From Branchiostoma belcheri (Eukaryota; Chordata; Leptocardii; Amphioxiformes; Branchiostomatidae), in NCBI RefSeq assembly GCF_001625305.1, contig NW_017804265.1:1693820-1757819 (forward strand): a DNA stretch of 64,000 nucleotides, read 5' to 3'. The notes under the pieces were generated by a model. That model was given only the letters and a program-made list of their open reading frames with translations. It was not told the origin of the DNA and searched no databases. The stretch's first letter is position 1. Each line of letters starts with the position of its first letter. Below, in pieces: positions 34,360 to 46,910 of the stretch. The position numbers and the translations under genes were made by a program.

Positions 34360-37300
34360 ATGGCGATAAAGCTGATGGCAAAAGTCTCTTTGTTGCTGCT
34401 TATGCAGCTGCTAGTGCCATGTGTGGACGCAGGTAGCTGGCAGAGCTGCCATAAAGTGTCCGTGGCGAAATGTGGTGTAGGTGACAGCCGTAGTGATGGC
34501 CATGAGTACCGGTATGACATTGGGGCGTACCGGTACAAGTGGACCAAATACCCGCATGAAGTATTCAGCTACAATGGCCCCTTCAACACTATACTTTTGG
34601 CTCAGACATACCAGTCCTGTCAGATCTGCTCAAACGAAACAAGGCCTACCCAGGGGGGTCCCAGTCAGAACCCTTCGCTACAAACGAGAACCAACATCAT
34701 GATCGTTGGCAACAACGTCGGAAAGCTTGGCACTGACAAGGCAGATATTCTCTCTCAGATCCCATGCGGTAGAATGTGCAGGTTGTGGTTTGTGGATTGT
34801 AACCTAACGGCAATAGAGGTAGGGGCGTTTGCTAAGTTGCCACAGGTATCTACCCTGGTCATCTGGCGGAGCAATGTCCAGACTCTGAAGAACGGCACGT
34901 TTGCTGGGATGGAGGGTCTCAAGTATCTGCTGCTCTTGGAGAACAACATAACACATCTGCAGGTGAGATTTTGGAATTAACATGTATTTCTCACCAATAT
35001 CCTGATATGTTAATTATATGTCGATGATCGTATCTTATACTTTTTCTGAAGAAAAAGATGGCTTCCTTAGCTGTCATGTTTAAGAGCCTGCTAACCCAGT
35101 CAAAGATTTATTCAAATCTGGCTTAAGTTGTTGGTTCTAGCCCCACAGCGTCGATTCTTTTGTCCCAGACATAGAATTTTCACACGTTTTCTTTTCTCGT
35201 TACATTTCACTTTCTATGGCTAATATCTGAAGGTATCGGCGGAAAATACATTTTTATATCAATACTTCTCATACAAAGCTCAGAACTAGTATGATTTGCT
35301 GCAGGATGGCTGCTTTCAAGGGTTGCCCAGGTTGTCCTACCTCATCCTTGTGGACAACCAGATCCTGACGCTGTCGCCCGGCGCGTTCCTGGGAGTGCAG
35401 CCGCGGTGGTTTGACGTAAGTGCCAATCTTATCGCTACTGTAGCACCGGGGACCCTGCAGGCGATCAAGTCCGTAGAATATGTCCGCGCTGTTGAGAACA
35501 AACTGCGATCTATCGGCGTGGAGATGTTTCACGGACTTGAACGGCTAAAATACCTGAACCTGGAGGGTAACAGAATCTCCCACATTGCTGCAGGCGCGTT
35601 CCACTCAAACACGCAAATGAACATCCTAAATCTCGCGGGAAACAGGCTGACCTTCCTGTCTGGTGGTTGGTTCAAATCGTCATTTCCAAGCCATGTCAAC
35701 GTGCGTGGAAATGCGATTGCCGCCATTGCGTTGGAAGGGAGGGCGCTTCCTCGGACGCGAGGAACCCGGCTCGACAACCCGCCGCGCTGCACGTGTGCGA
35801 ACGATTGGCTGTACGACCACAAGGGGATGAACCCGTTCAAGTTCAAAAGGCCTTACGCCAGGGAAATGCGGGTCCCCTCGACAGCAAGCTGCCCCGCCTC
35901 GCCGCTGATGCCAAATCCTCCTGCTCCGGTCAATCCCAACGGGTTGCCCTGCCCTGTACCGCTGGTCGAGGTTAAGCATGTTGAGCGCAGCGCCGCGTAC
36001 AAGTACGAAGCCGCTGGTGACGTGTATTGGGAGCAATTGCCGACAGTGTCCTTTGCCTTCCCTGACGGCTTACACCGCACACTCGACATAACATACGACA
36101 CAATCACAACCACACACGACAGTCTACCGACAGGCAACCTAACCGTGAGAGTGGTGACCAACCTAAAGGCTGAGGGCTGGGTGAAATGTAAGGGACCAGA
36201 AAACCTGTTGGGGGAAACAGGAAATCACAGCCTGTGTTCTAACTACATGGGGAGGTCCAGCTTCACCCTTTGGCTTGAGACCGCCGAGCCCTTGTCCTTT
36301 GGGAACACCACTTGTACGGCTTCTTCCGAAACTGGATCCGACACTGCCGTCTTCTCGGCGAGCGCGCGAACACACTCTGACATGACAACACTAACCGAGC
36401 TGACACTGCTCAACACGACACCATTCTCAGTCAGCATCAGCACTACACCACTGTCCAGTGGCGTCAGCACTACACCGCTGTCCATCAGCACTACACCGCT
36501 GGCTACTAACACGAGCGATGATGTACATCTAACGTGGTACGTCCTGTGGGCAGCTCTGGGCGGGTTGTCGGCTGCTGCGGTAGGGGTTTGGGGATGTGCC
36601 ATGGTCAGCTGTATCAAGCAGAAGCTCAAACGCAATGCCCCTGATAACGGTGCAGGTCCATCCCGCAATGGCAACCAGATCGCTGCCTGCTCCATGTGGC
36701 CCCTTCCAGGTGGCAACTCGGAGGAGTCAGTGATCAGTCCGTACGCTGAGGGGCGTTTGGAGGATCACGACAGTTTGAATGAGTCAGAGTCTGTCATCAG
36801 CCCTTACGCTGAGGGTGGTTTCAATGACCATCCTGACCTGCGCAGGGCCGATTCTTCGCAGTCAGAAATCGCCCCGTACGGGCTGGCGAAGCTTTGCCCA
36901 GCGTACGGTGCGGCAAGCCGCCCCCGCGCGCACACACACCCCGTGCCGTCCCGCCCGTACAGCACCGAGCGCCCCCGTCAGAAACCAAACAGTGACAGGG
37001 CAGGGGCCGTCCTGGCTGCCTATGGCCAAAATGGTCGCGACAAGTCCGGCCAAAGTTGCTACAAGCACCCCTCCATTCTCCCCAACCCGGGTGCCACCAA
37101 GTCCTCTGCCTACCAGCAGAATGCCAGCGCCGCCCAGCGTGCCCGCAAGGCACCTTGCTACAACTCCCCTGCCCTGGCCACCGACCTAAAGCGTACCCTG
37201 TCCAACACATATGACCAGCATGACCCTAGCGAGGCAGTCTGCAACTCCGCAGCGTCCCCCGCGGCCTCGCCTGGTAGTGAGACCGGTACTCAGTCCGCCA

Positions 37301-37500
37301 TGTATGATGAAAACCATCCTAGCCAGGCCGCCACCGGTGGGGCAAACAGGTACGTCTGTCCCTCCCCTGCGGCCGGTGCTGGCGGGTTTCAGGCAGGTAC
37401 CTACTGCCAGAATGACCGTAGAGAGGCAGTAAACAACACCCCAGAAAACCCCGAGACAAACAGCTATAAACCGGCGTCCGCTAACGCTCACATTCAGTGA
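34360..37500 (+). CDS. LRR/Ig-like single-pass receptor with tyrosine-rich repeated cytoplasmic tail
   Basis: Two coding exons, 34360-34962 and 35305-37500, join in phase 0 (CTGCAG/gtgaga, ctgcag/GATGGC) to give 932 residues. Residues 1-24 are a signal peptide (hydrophobic LLLLMQLLVPCVDA). A cysteine-bearing N-terminal region follows, then about eight leucine-rich repeats (roughly 120-326; for example LKYLNLEGNRISHIAAGAF), a C-terminal cysteine cap with CTC near 362, and an Ig-like segment (about 420-550) with paired cysteines. A Thr/Ser stalk has four STTPL-type repeats, then one transmembrane helix (about 611-637) with a basic stop-transfer KQKLKR. The tail of about 295 residues has paired ISPYAEG motifs and then repeats of 30-34 residues headed by Y-x-[QE]-[NH]. 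A cell-surface recognition or adhesion receptor signalling through phosphotyrosine is an inference; the ligand is unknown. The last 230 bp match the truncated copy at 33361-33610, so this is one member of a tandem pair. Confidence 0.88.
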
Positions 37501-38837
37501 GTACAGAATTAGGAAGGAATCGTTGAACGAAATTTGTCCAACACCTTTCATTGTTTATTGGACCTTTGGATAAAACCATTCCCCCAAAAGTTGAAATTTA
37601 AAGACAATCGCGGCAAATTGTAAATTCTACCGATTGGATTTTGACTCATAGTTGTCATCAAACCATATACATGTAGTTTGTGACACAACTAGTTGATTTA
37701 CATGTATTATCTTAGGCCGATCAGGTTATGTTTCATGGTACCACATACTCATGTATGTGAGAGCAGCGTAATAACTCAAGAAGTTGTGGGTGGCTCTTCA
37801 TGATATTTGGTATGTTGGTAGACATTTTGTTTGAGACTTTATAGGAGGGGGTGACGGGTAGCCATGTCTTTTGGTATGTTGGTATGCAGATAGTTTAATT
37901 ACTATTTACATAATCAGTAATTAACTATACAAGCCCCAAGCTTTTTAATTGCCCAATCCGTTCCATGATAGGATTTTCATGCTCTTTTGTCAAAAAATGA
38001 TTTTTTAATTTTATTGCATGCACTCCGACTTTGGCGAGGTTGATGAATCGGTATGATTTTTGGTATGCAGATAAGTACAAGTAGTTGAATTATTATTTTT
38101 TTCATAATCAGTCCTGACCTTATTTGCATAGTCTAGAGAGAAATTCTATGTGTTCCATGATAGGATTTGAATGTTTTGTTTGAAAAATAGTGTTTTGTTT
38201 GAAAAATAAAATTCTTACATAATTTCATAGCAACCTGACTTCGTATGAACTGAAGCTGCCGAAAAAACATGGCTGCACTGGACCATTTATCATGCATACG
38301 GTAGGGGCCAAAGTCATAGAAACAAACGTTAGTGTCTGTTAGGCTCCTATAATGGCATTTCATGCATAGAAAATAAAAAAATACTGTAAAATAACAAAAA
38401 ACACGAATTCAAATTTCCAAAAAACCGTGCTGAATAATTGAAAATGTTTTATTATATTTTCCATGGTACAGATCTCAAAGTCAGACAAACTTGCACACAT
38501 GTACATTCTGTACTACAGAATGGACTTGTGCCCGTGTGTCACCATTCTGTATCTTATAAAAATGGTAGCCCTGAAAGAATTCTTGATATCAGACAAAATT
38601 ACACAAGCTTCTGAAGGACGCAAATATGGCCAGGATGCTATTCTCCGTAGTTTTTAATGTGCCACTAGATAACATCCAGGCTGTAGAGAGGGTTGAACAC
38701 CCAATTGCTAATCCTAGCATCATTTTTCTGGGTCAAAAATGTACCAAAATTCTAGGATGAAAATCACTAAGGCTGATAGCAAGACTTCTCACCATTTACA
38801 GCAACTGTATGAATTACCCTAGTGTTTTTGGCATTAA

Positions 38838-39374
38838 ACAAACGAAAACTACCCATTTTTATACCAAGAAAGAAAGAAAGAAAGTATATTGAACATCTAA
38901 AACTTAACATGCATGTGTTGCCACATATGTCGTGAAAGACATGCAACTGTAAGGAAATTAAAATATGGAATGATAACGTTAACTGAAATATCAAAACTGC
39001 AATATTGGTGGTGTCAATACATTTGTAAATAGGGAATATATGCTTAAATGATAATTGATGTTTGTAGAATCAATATATAATGTATTTTCCCTGCCATGGC
39101 AGTCACAAACGAAAACTACCCATTTTTATACCAAGAAAGAAAGAAAGTATATTGAACATCTAAAACTTGCCACATATGACGTGAAAGACATGCAACTGTA
39201 AGGAATTAAAATATCAAACAAATATGGAATGATAACGTTAACTGAAATATCAAAACAGCAATACTGGTGGTGTCAATACATTTGTAAATAGGGGATATAA
39301 CGTTATACATATGCTTAAATGATAAGTGATGTTTGTAGAATTGATATATAATGTATTTTCCCTGCCATGGCAGT
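38838..39374. repeat. Tandem duplication of about 267 bp
   Basis: 38838-39104 and 39105-39374 are near-identical, beginning ACAAACGAAAACTACCC and ending CCTGCCATGGCAGT, with small indels. Confidence 0.9.
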
Positions 39375-40106
39375 GCACATCTTATGGTAGAATAATATTT
39401 GATCACTAGATAATTAGCTTTCTGAAAATTCACTTCACAATTAGAATTGTTTATAACGGAAAGTATCATGTATAGACCATTTTCCATTAGCCAGGAGTGT
39501 TATTTTAATGTTATCTGGCTATTGTTTACGTTAGCACATTATAGAAAAAAATGTGATCTGTATTGTTATTAGGACGAGAAAAGCCCTATATATAAACTTC
39601 GTTAGCCTTGTTAAGTTGGTCATATCGCTATAAATGTTCTTCATCTGAAAGTACCAATGGTAAATCTGTACGTGTAACACATGACTGTAGTCAAAAACAA
39701 TGTCTACACAATGTGGAAGACATAAGTAATTCACTTTATGTTCGGTTATGCGACAACAGCTGGGATTCGAGCCCGGGACCGGCCGATCCATGATTCACAA
39801 GCACGCTGCATCCTGTATGGTCATACACTACCTATGAGCAGTGGGCATCATCATCATCATTAACCAGTGGACAATGAACACTAAATGTACCATTGCGTGC
39901 TATGTCAAATGTGAATCCTCAATGGACATGACTTGTACTGTTCTCTATGTACGATGTATCATATCTCCACGGGAACAGGGTCTGTGTAAATTGTAAAGAC
40001 TATGCACGATACATTATATCCACTGTAACAATGTCTGTATAAATTCTTAAGACTGATGGTTAGCTTCAACAGGCCGTCTACAAGCATACTATACGGAACT
40101 GTGAAT

Positions 40107-40362
40107 CGGTGGGGTCGTGTGGCGTAGCGGCAGAGTGCGCGACTCGGAACTAAGAGTCCCGGGTTCGAGTCCTGACATGCCACCGATCTTGTGCCCTTGG
40201 GAAAGGCACTTTACACGGCTTTCCTCACTTAGCTCAGGTGTAAATGAGTATTGTCCTGTCCTGTATTTGTCCCCTGTGTTGGTGGCGGAATTAATATAAG
40301 TTGAGGAAACTTGAGTGTGTCGTCACCACGTCTGGTGATTACATGTTGGAATAAAAAAAAAA
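40107..40362 (+). mobile_element. tRNA-derived SINE with target-site duplication
   Basis: The head has a perfect A box (TGGCGTAGCGG) and B box (GGTTCGAGTCC), followed by a body starting GATCTTGTGCCCTTGGG and a poly(A)-like end. It is bounded by direct copies of AACTGTGAAT at 40097-40106 and 40363-40372, the target-site duplication. The cloverleaf acceptor stem does not pair, so it is not a working tRNA. The same family is at 59040-59393 (minus), and part of its body is at 768-925. Confidence 0.85.
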
Positions 40363-42841
40363 AACTGTGAATGAGAATTGTCATCAATATGGTCCAGCAA
40401 CAAATCTTATGCATATGGTACATTACCCTTACAATCTTCATTGTGTATGTGTATGACTGTTACATGTATAAAATGGTACGCAATACCTTCGTGCTCTAGA
40501 AGAAAGCACTAGAAAAGCTACCGCACTGTACTAGTATAGTAAAATATACTAGTACATTTCCTTTTGCGAAGGTAAACATTCACTGTTATTTTCATGGTTA
40601 AGGATGGCCTACAAGGCAATGTGAGCTCATGTCATATCCATATATACCTAACAATACATAATGTATACTGATGATGTTAATATGACATATCACACGTCAA
40701 AGTGTTCCACGTATAGTTGCTATGGTACTTTTAGATGATACGGGATGACGATTTCCAACAAAGAAAGTGTACATAAAAAAAAAACACAAAAACAAAACTC
40801 TTTTTAAAGAGTTGCTAGCTGTTCACTGTGATCTTGATATCGTTAAATGTCGCCATATTAATGTAGAGTTTAGCGATGTAAATGATTTCAAGTTGATGTA
40901 TACAAATATATGCCTTAAAGAATTAGTAAGTATGAACCTGATAATAAGATATTGAATAATACTTGAATAATAGCTATGTCATCATTTGCGTTGGTGGTCG
41001 TAATTCTAAAATATTTTACAATGAATTGCTTATTGAGATAATTCTAGAAGTGTAGGCATTATTTCTATGATAACTCACTCATGTATGACTAATATTGGCA
41101 CCACCAGAGAAGTTATAAAATAATAACCAAACATTGTTAAGGTTGAAGAGTTTTAATAAATTGTCTAAGTGTTAACCCTTCAGGTTCTGAGTGTTCTATG
41201 GTGTTCTGGATTTCATTTGTGGATGTGTGGTGTGTGGGTATGATTACAGTAGCTGAGAGAAGGGGTCCATTTTGAAAAATTACAAAATCGGTGTTATTTT
41301 GATAATCTGATGAATACAAAATAATGCGTATTGTTCAAAGGACAACTCTAGCAAAAACAATAAAATCAACAGCTATTGATACAGTTACGTAGCATAACAA
41401 CAATATTATTGCTCTCATTTTAACGGAAAATATGAAAAATACACAAACAGGTCAAATTTTAACACATTAACCATGAGACTACAAACTAAATAGAAAACAA
41501 CTGACCAAGATGAGGACGTTTTTTTTCACACCAAATATTTGTGTTGTAATTTTTCAATGGATAAACAAACAATATAGAAATGTCGAAAGGACAATATTTG
41601 TTTATTTTATGATCAACAAACACAATATCAGTACTCTCAAATCTCCCATGTTGCCATGCTGAAAAAAAGTTGAATAATTACAGTTTTAGCTCAGCTACAG
41701 ACTAATAAAGCTTGGAGAAAATTATAAAATAGTTGGCGATGCTTTTTTTTTTTTAAATTTCGTGTGGGTATGATTAACTACTGAACACCTGTTGTAAAAA
41801 CGACGGTAAACAAAATTTGTGGCATGTCCGGGAATGTTTTTTTGGGGGCTTTCATCTTCTTTTTACGAACTGACGATGGAAACCTTTGAAGGTAGTAGAA
41901 TGTTTTTATGAATACATTGTAAAGTGACTATTTTTTTTAATCATAGGTCAGGGACTCCAAAATTCAGACTTTGTAAGCGGTGATATCCAAACGAACTAGA
42001 TCACAAAATCCCGTTTTTAATTGGGGTATAACAAAATCAAAAACGAACACAAAGTAACACTAGATACCTGTATTAAACGTAATAAATTCATGGTACTCCA
42101 ACTAGTTTTGAAGAAAATGATTTGGGAGGGGCCCAGTACTGGTGCTCTGTACGTGTGGATACCGTTATTTGTGGTAACGTTAAATGCACCCAATGTAATT
42201 TTTAAAAATTGTGCATTTATCTCACATTTCTGGCATTTATGGTTGGCGCTAGAACAGCCCACATAAGGCGCACTAAGTTTGTGGTGCCACCACAAACTAC
42301 CAGAATGTAAACAAACATGGTTGACAGCTATGTTTCAATCTTTGAAACAAGCGTGTTTCAATCTTTGAAACACACTCGTAAGGCGTCATCTTTTGGTACC
42401 TACACTCACCTGAATTGTACATGTAACGTTACTTATTTGCAATGGAGAAGGGTTGATTCAAGTTGAATTAAAATTTGTGAAGAAATGGCTAGAAAAATTT
42501 AACTTTTTGTATCGTCCCAATGTTCAGGTTCGTCGAAAAGATTATGCTCAAATCCATGAATGAATGAATGGGTGGACGGATGAATGGATGGACGGAAGGA
42601 TGAACGAATGAACGAGTGAATGAATGTTTTTTAATGATTTTGATTCAGTCAAAAACACATTGCAGTCACAGGCTGTGTACTTTTTACACATTTGAAAACT
42701 ATCTTTGAATTTATCTAGCGTCACTGAAATAACGTACAGTAAGTTTCTGAAAGAATTTTCTTTCTCAATTTTGCTCATTCATAAAACACTATAAAACACC
42801 CGCCATAAAAAAATCCCATGAACCTCTCCGGCAACCCACGT

Positions 42842-42888
42842 GACTTTCACGCCAGGAAGTGGAAAGATCGGGAAGTGAAGTACAAAAT
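42842..42888 (+). promoter_or_regulatory. Promoter-like motif cluster with a perfect 5' splice site
   Basis: A CACGTGAC E-box, two GGAAGTG ETS-type cores and a perfect donor (AAAAT/GTAAGT at 42888) fall within about 50 bp in otherwise AT-rich DNA. This arrangement suits a TATA-less promoter with a short non-coding first exon, possibly for CAP 5-7 kb downstream. That assignment is inferred from position only. Confidence 0.35.
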
Positions 42889-44694
42889 GTAAGTAATTTT
42901 CAGCTTTATTTATTTAATTACACTGATATAACGTTGCAGTCATTTCTTTAAATGTAGTTCTGATGATTTGAGTGCGTCTGTTGAACGATTTCTTGTCTCA
43001 GTGTTGCAAAAACGTGGCTCATGTTACGACGAAATGGCGAATGGGGGAGGGGTTTTTAGTGTACTTTGGTCAAATCTTCGCAGGAATTTACCACAAAAAT
43101 CTCGTTTAAACATCACATTACTTCAAAAACAAATTCAGAACGATCAACTTTAACTTTTCGTGGCGTAGTGAATACATGAAAGGCTTTGTAGCGATCCACA
43201 TATCTTCAAATTGTTGATTGTCGGTGCGCCCCCTCCCCCTTCCTGTCCGTCTTAAGGGCGATGACTAGTGACTTCATTTATTAAGGTTGACATAATTACG
43301 CTTCACGTATCTATCTTAGAGCTCTCACTTGGAAGAAAAGGCACACAATACGTTGAGTTTCCACTGATTTTTTCCAACATATTTTAGAGGGGGAACTATG
43401 TCAGATTTGATGCACAAAAATGGGGAACAGTTGTATGTAGTATTTAACAGGAAGTGTTAAAGTGGTGTGTGGTATGAGTAAACTGACTCAGCTACACTGG
43501 AATGTCGAATCAGTCTCTGTGTGTTTTGGAACCAAACAGTCTCAGGGCTTCTTTGCAAAGTGCGGTTTAGAAAACCTTGTGTATTTTCCAACCTTTTCGG
43601 TAAGTACATGTATTATAGGGTATTAAATGTAAAATTATATTTGGGAAAAGAGAATAGCTTTGTATTTAGAATTTCTTTGTTCTGTGACAATAGCGTGATA
43701 TTCTGTATAGTCTGGCAAGTTGAACTTTAAAGGTATTCATTGTAAGATTGTGGCATTGTCAATTTTCTATTAAGGTATTAATGTAAAAAAAGGGAGTCTC
43801 TGTGAATGTACAAGTTTTAGTTGCATTTGTGCTGTGTGTAAAATTTATGTCAAAAATATGAAATAATAGATCTGTTGAAAAAATGTATGTCTGTGAATGT
43901 CTAAAAATGAAAATTTCATTATCAGTAAATTTCTGTTTCTGAGTTAGGGCCACATGTTGGAACTGTTGAAATGTACATGTGTGTAATAGAATTATATGGT
44001 TGTCATGAAAATCTTAAATTATCATTGAAAAAACAGTATAAATTTTGGATGGGGGTTTGAGCTTACACCAATATGAGCCATTCCAAAATGGCTGAAAAGA
44101 GTGAGTTCTTTTTAAATGTAGTGACAAGTTATAGAAGGCAGTTGCTGATTTGCCAATTGTCTAATTACATTAACAGTAGAAGAATCCATCATGTAAAGTA
44201 TTAGCACTGAAATGATGTGGTGTAAGAGAGTACTTGATTAGATTGTGACGATGTCTGGAGGGTACGTTTATTCTGGGGGATATATTCATTAGATTTTGAA
44301 AATTTGTCTGGGGGGGGGGTACTTTTATTATGGGATGTATGTTTATTCGGGACCTAAGACAGTAAGAGTTAGTGACAATGTCAAAATCTGTGTATTTCAA
44401 TTTGTCAATATAAACTCTTAAAATTTGATTTTATAGTTAGAGCAGTGTTCTAGCCAGCTTGAAGTTTTGTTTTTCCATCATCTCAATTTTGTTTGATGTA
44501 GCAAGATCATGTTATATGCAAAGGTGCGACAATCCTACATTAAATTTGCAGTTTTGACCCTATGAAATGAAATCCTGTATTTTGAGGGGCTGATATAACA
44601 TTATATAATTATAGTGGTATCCTTGCCCACCAATTTTTTTCCGTTAAAGATGACGGATTGAGCAAAAATTTTCTCTGTCATGAGCTGGATCTAT

Positions 44695-45063
44695 GGCCAC
44701 ACCAATTTAATTTCTTGGTTAACGGATTTTTCTAGAAAAATAATGGAGCGGGCGGGCGATAAAGAAATAAAAAAAAAAACAGGCCTAGACATCCTATTAT
44801 GGCCCAAAATGGTACGATAGGAACCATGAAGTCACCACACCAGGCCGGTTCAAAATTTAAACAATGAATTTTGAACTTTTAATGATACCATTGCATTGAA
44901 AGATGGAATAACTGTAACAACTAGGATGAAAATGACTGTTTTCAACTGTTCAGGGCAAAATATGAGCATTTTGCAGTTGATTCTGAAATTTTATTTTTAT
45001 TTGCAAAGCAGAAAAAAATGAAGCGGGCGAATCCGTTAACCAAGAAATTAAATTGGTGTGGCC
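44695..45063. mobile_element. Harbinger-like MITE, family 2, copy A
   Basis: Inverted repeats begin GGCCACACCAATTTAATTTC and close with the complement. The interior carries AAGCGGGCGAATCC and a diverged relative of the other copies. The right flank is TAA. Confidence 0.75.
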
Positions 45064-45288
45064 TAAGTAACTAATTTTACTTGGCCCAAACGTCTATTGA
45101 TTAACTGTTACAACTCCAGACAGACTCTGTCATGAGCTCAGCCTTAGGCAAGCCTAGTCAGCTGGGTACAGCCAACCCCAGAACGTACCCAAATATGGGC
45201 ATATCCCTCTTCTACTGCAAACACAACTGAAGGTCGCCCAAATCTTTGTCTTTCATCTACCATAACTTCTGTACTAATTTTACCATAA

Positions 45289-45687
45289 GGCCATGTTTAT
45301 TTGATTATATGGATGACATCCGCGCGCGCATGAATTCTCGGCCGTTTCCAAAAAAAAAGTTTTCAACCATACTGTAATTCATACAAAATAGTTGCAAAAA
45401 ATCATACAAAACAGTTGCAAAATGAGCAAATATATACCGAAAGTTAAAAAAAAATCGAAAATGATACCAATGTCGTAGAATGCCAAAATTAAATGAAAAA
45501 CACAAAAATTTGAAGAAATGAATTTGAAGTGTAGATTATTCGCCATACCATACTGTGTGTCCTTTAACCTTCATGACCACGTACATTCATGATAAAAGCC
45601 ACTTTCTTTTTTGCAAAACTTTTTTTTTTATTCGCACACGTGCATCAGTTTTGGGGTTCCCAGAGGATGTCATCCATATAATCAAAT
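45289..45687. mobile_element. Harbinger-like MITE, family 1, copy D, right end damaged
   Basis: The left terminal repeat (GGCCATGTTTATTTGAT) is intact after TAA. The right end stops at ATAATCAAAT and lacks the last about 13 bp. The interior is more diverged than in the other copies. Confidence 0.8.
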
Positions 45688-46631
45688 TTTGAAATTTCAA
45701 GCCTTTAAAAACGCAATTTCCAACATTTTGAGAGGCAAATCATGGGGATGAGAGTGGTTGTTGGTGGTCCTTTGTATGTTTTTATGTACCCAAGAATTTT
45801 GTCAATTTTGTCTATCAAGGTTTAAATTTTTTTTCTGTCACATGCCACAAAGTTCCTGCAATTGATGGGAAAACTGGTGCTGGCTAGAACCCTGGTCTTA
45901 ATACTTTTGAAATAGTCTTGATATAAAATGCCAGCTTGTGGTAGTTGAATATTCCAGATAAAAGCAAAAACAACTTGCAGTAGTTGGCATTAAGCAAATA
46001 TAATGCAGGCTTGCTACTAAGATATTGTTGAAAACTGAAATGAAATATTTCAAGCCCTGTCATCTCTGATTAGCATAAAACAGCTGTTTGGGCTGATACC
46101 CCCCTCCCCCCATGAATGGAAACAGGTGCATCAAATGATTGGTGTGAATATGAGCGATAGCCATGAAGTCATGGTACGCAAAAAGTGGGTGATGGTTGGT
46201 TGACTTGCCTACAGATAGTTTGCATATGTCTTGAATAATTTGCATGTATATCATGTAAACAAAAACAGTGATCGCTCGTATTGAGCTGTGATAATAAAAA
46301 TATAGTTTATCAGGCAGATTTCCTCATTCAGTTTTTTCTTTTGCTTTGGGTGCCTTTAGATAAATAAACACGTCAAACTTTGGCAATAACATATGAGAAA
46401 ACATTCCTAACTCATCAGTCATCACTTGTAAGCCCAGCCTCACTGAAAAACAATATTTGGCATTTCCCTTACTGTAAGTCTTAAAATATTTGCAATGTTT
46501 TAAACCTACGGGGTTTTGTAGTGGCCTCTCACAAGTCATCATACGGTACCCGTACAAATATTTTGTATGATCTTTCTTCAATTGTTACCACATATTCTAC
46601 AGTTGAAATACACCACAAACCCTAATATTTT

Positions 46632-46910
46632 CAAATCTAAATGCTGTGAATCTAAACAGACTTACAGTAAATTTTGCAAGTAAGGCTTTTTTAAATGACA
46701 GTTTCCATAATGCATAAAATATATTTTTCACCACAACATAACCTAAACGTACCGTACTACCATTTAGAAATATCCAAATTTAAATGCTGTGAATCTAAAC
46801 AGACTTACAGTAAATTTTACGTAAGTAAGGCTTTTTTAACGACAGTTTCCATAAGGCATAAAATATATTTTTCTTCACAACCTAACCTAAACCATGTAGA
46901 ACTATCCAGA
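46632..46910. repeat. Tandem duplication of about 145 bp
   Basis: AAATGCTGTGAATCTAAACA, then AAATATATTTTTC, occurs twice (46638 and 46780). Confidence 0.85.

Noticed and set aside
37331-37356. CAG/GTACGT inside receptor exon 2, a perfect donor sequence
   Set aside because: The frame continues open for 50 codons to a stop shared with the paralogue relic, so this is most simply coding sequence; use as a cryptic donor cannot be judged here.
36243-37551. Several 120-157 codon minus frames over the receptor tail
   Set aside because: Shadows of the GC-rich exon 2; no start context or homology.
39755-39790. tRNA-like GGGATTCGAGCCCGGGA on the plus strand
   Set aside because: On the minus strand it gives a B-box-like stretch, but no A box or acceptor stem was found at the right distance.
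40107-40185. tRNA gene
   Set aside because: A and B boxes are perfect but the acceptor stem does not pair, and target-site duplications show a SINE.
42331-42372. GTTTCAATCTTTGAAAC twice, looking like a CRISPR repeat
   Set aside because: Only two copies, a 4-bp gap, no spacers, and a eukaryotic context.
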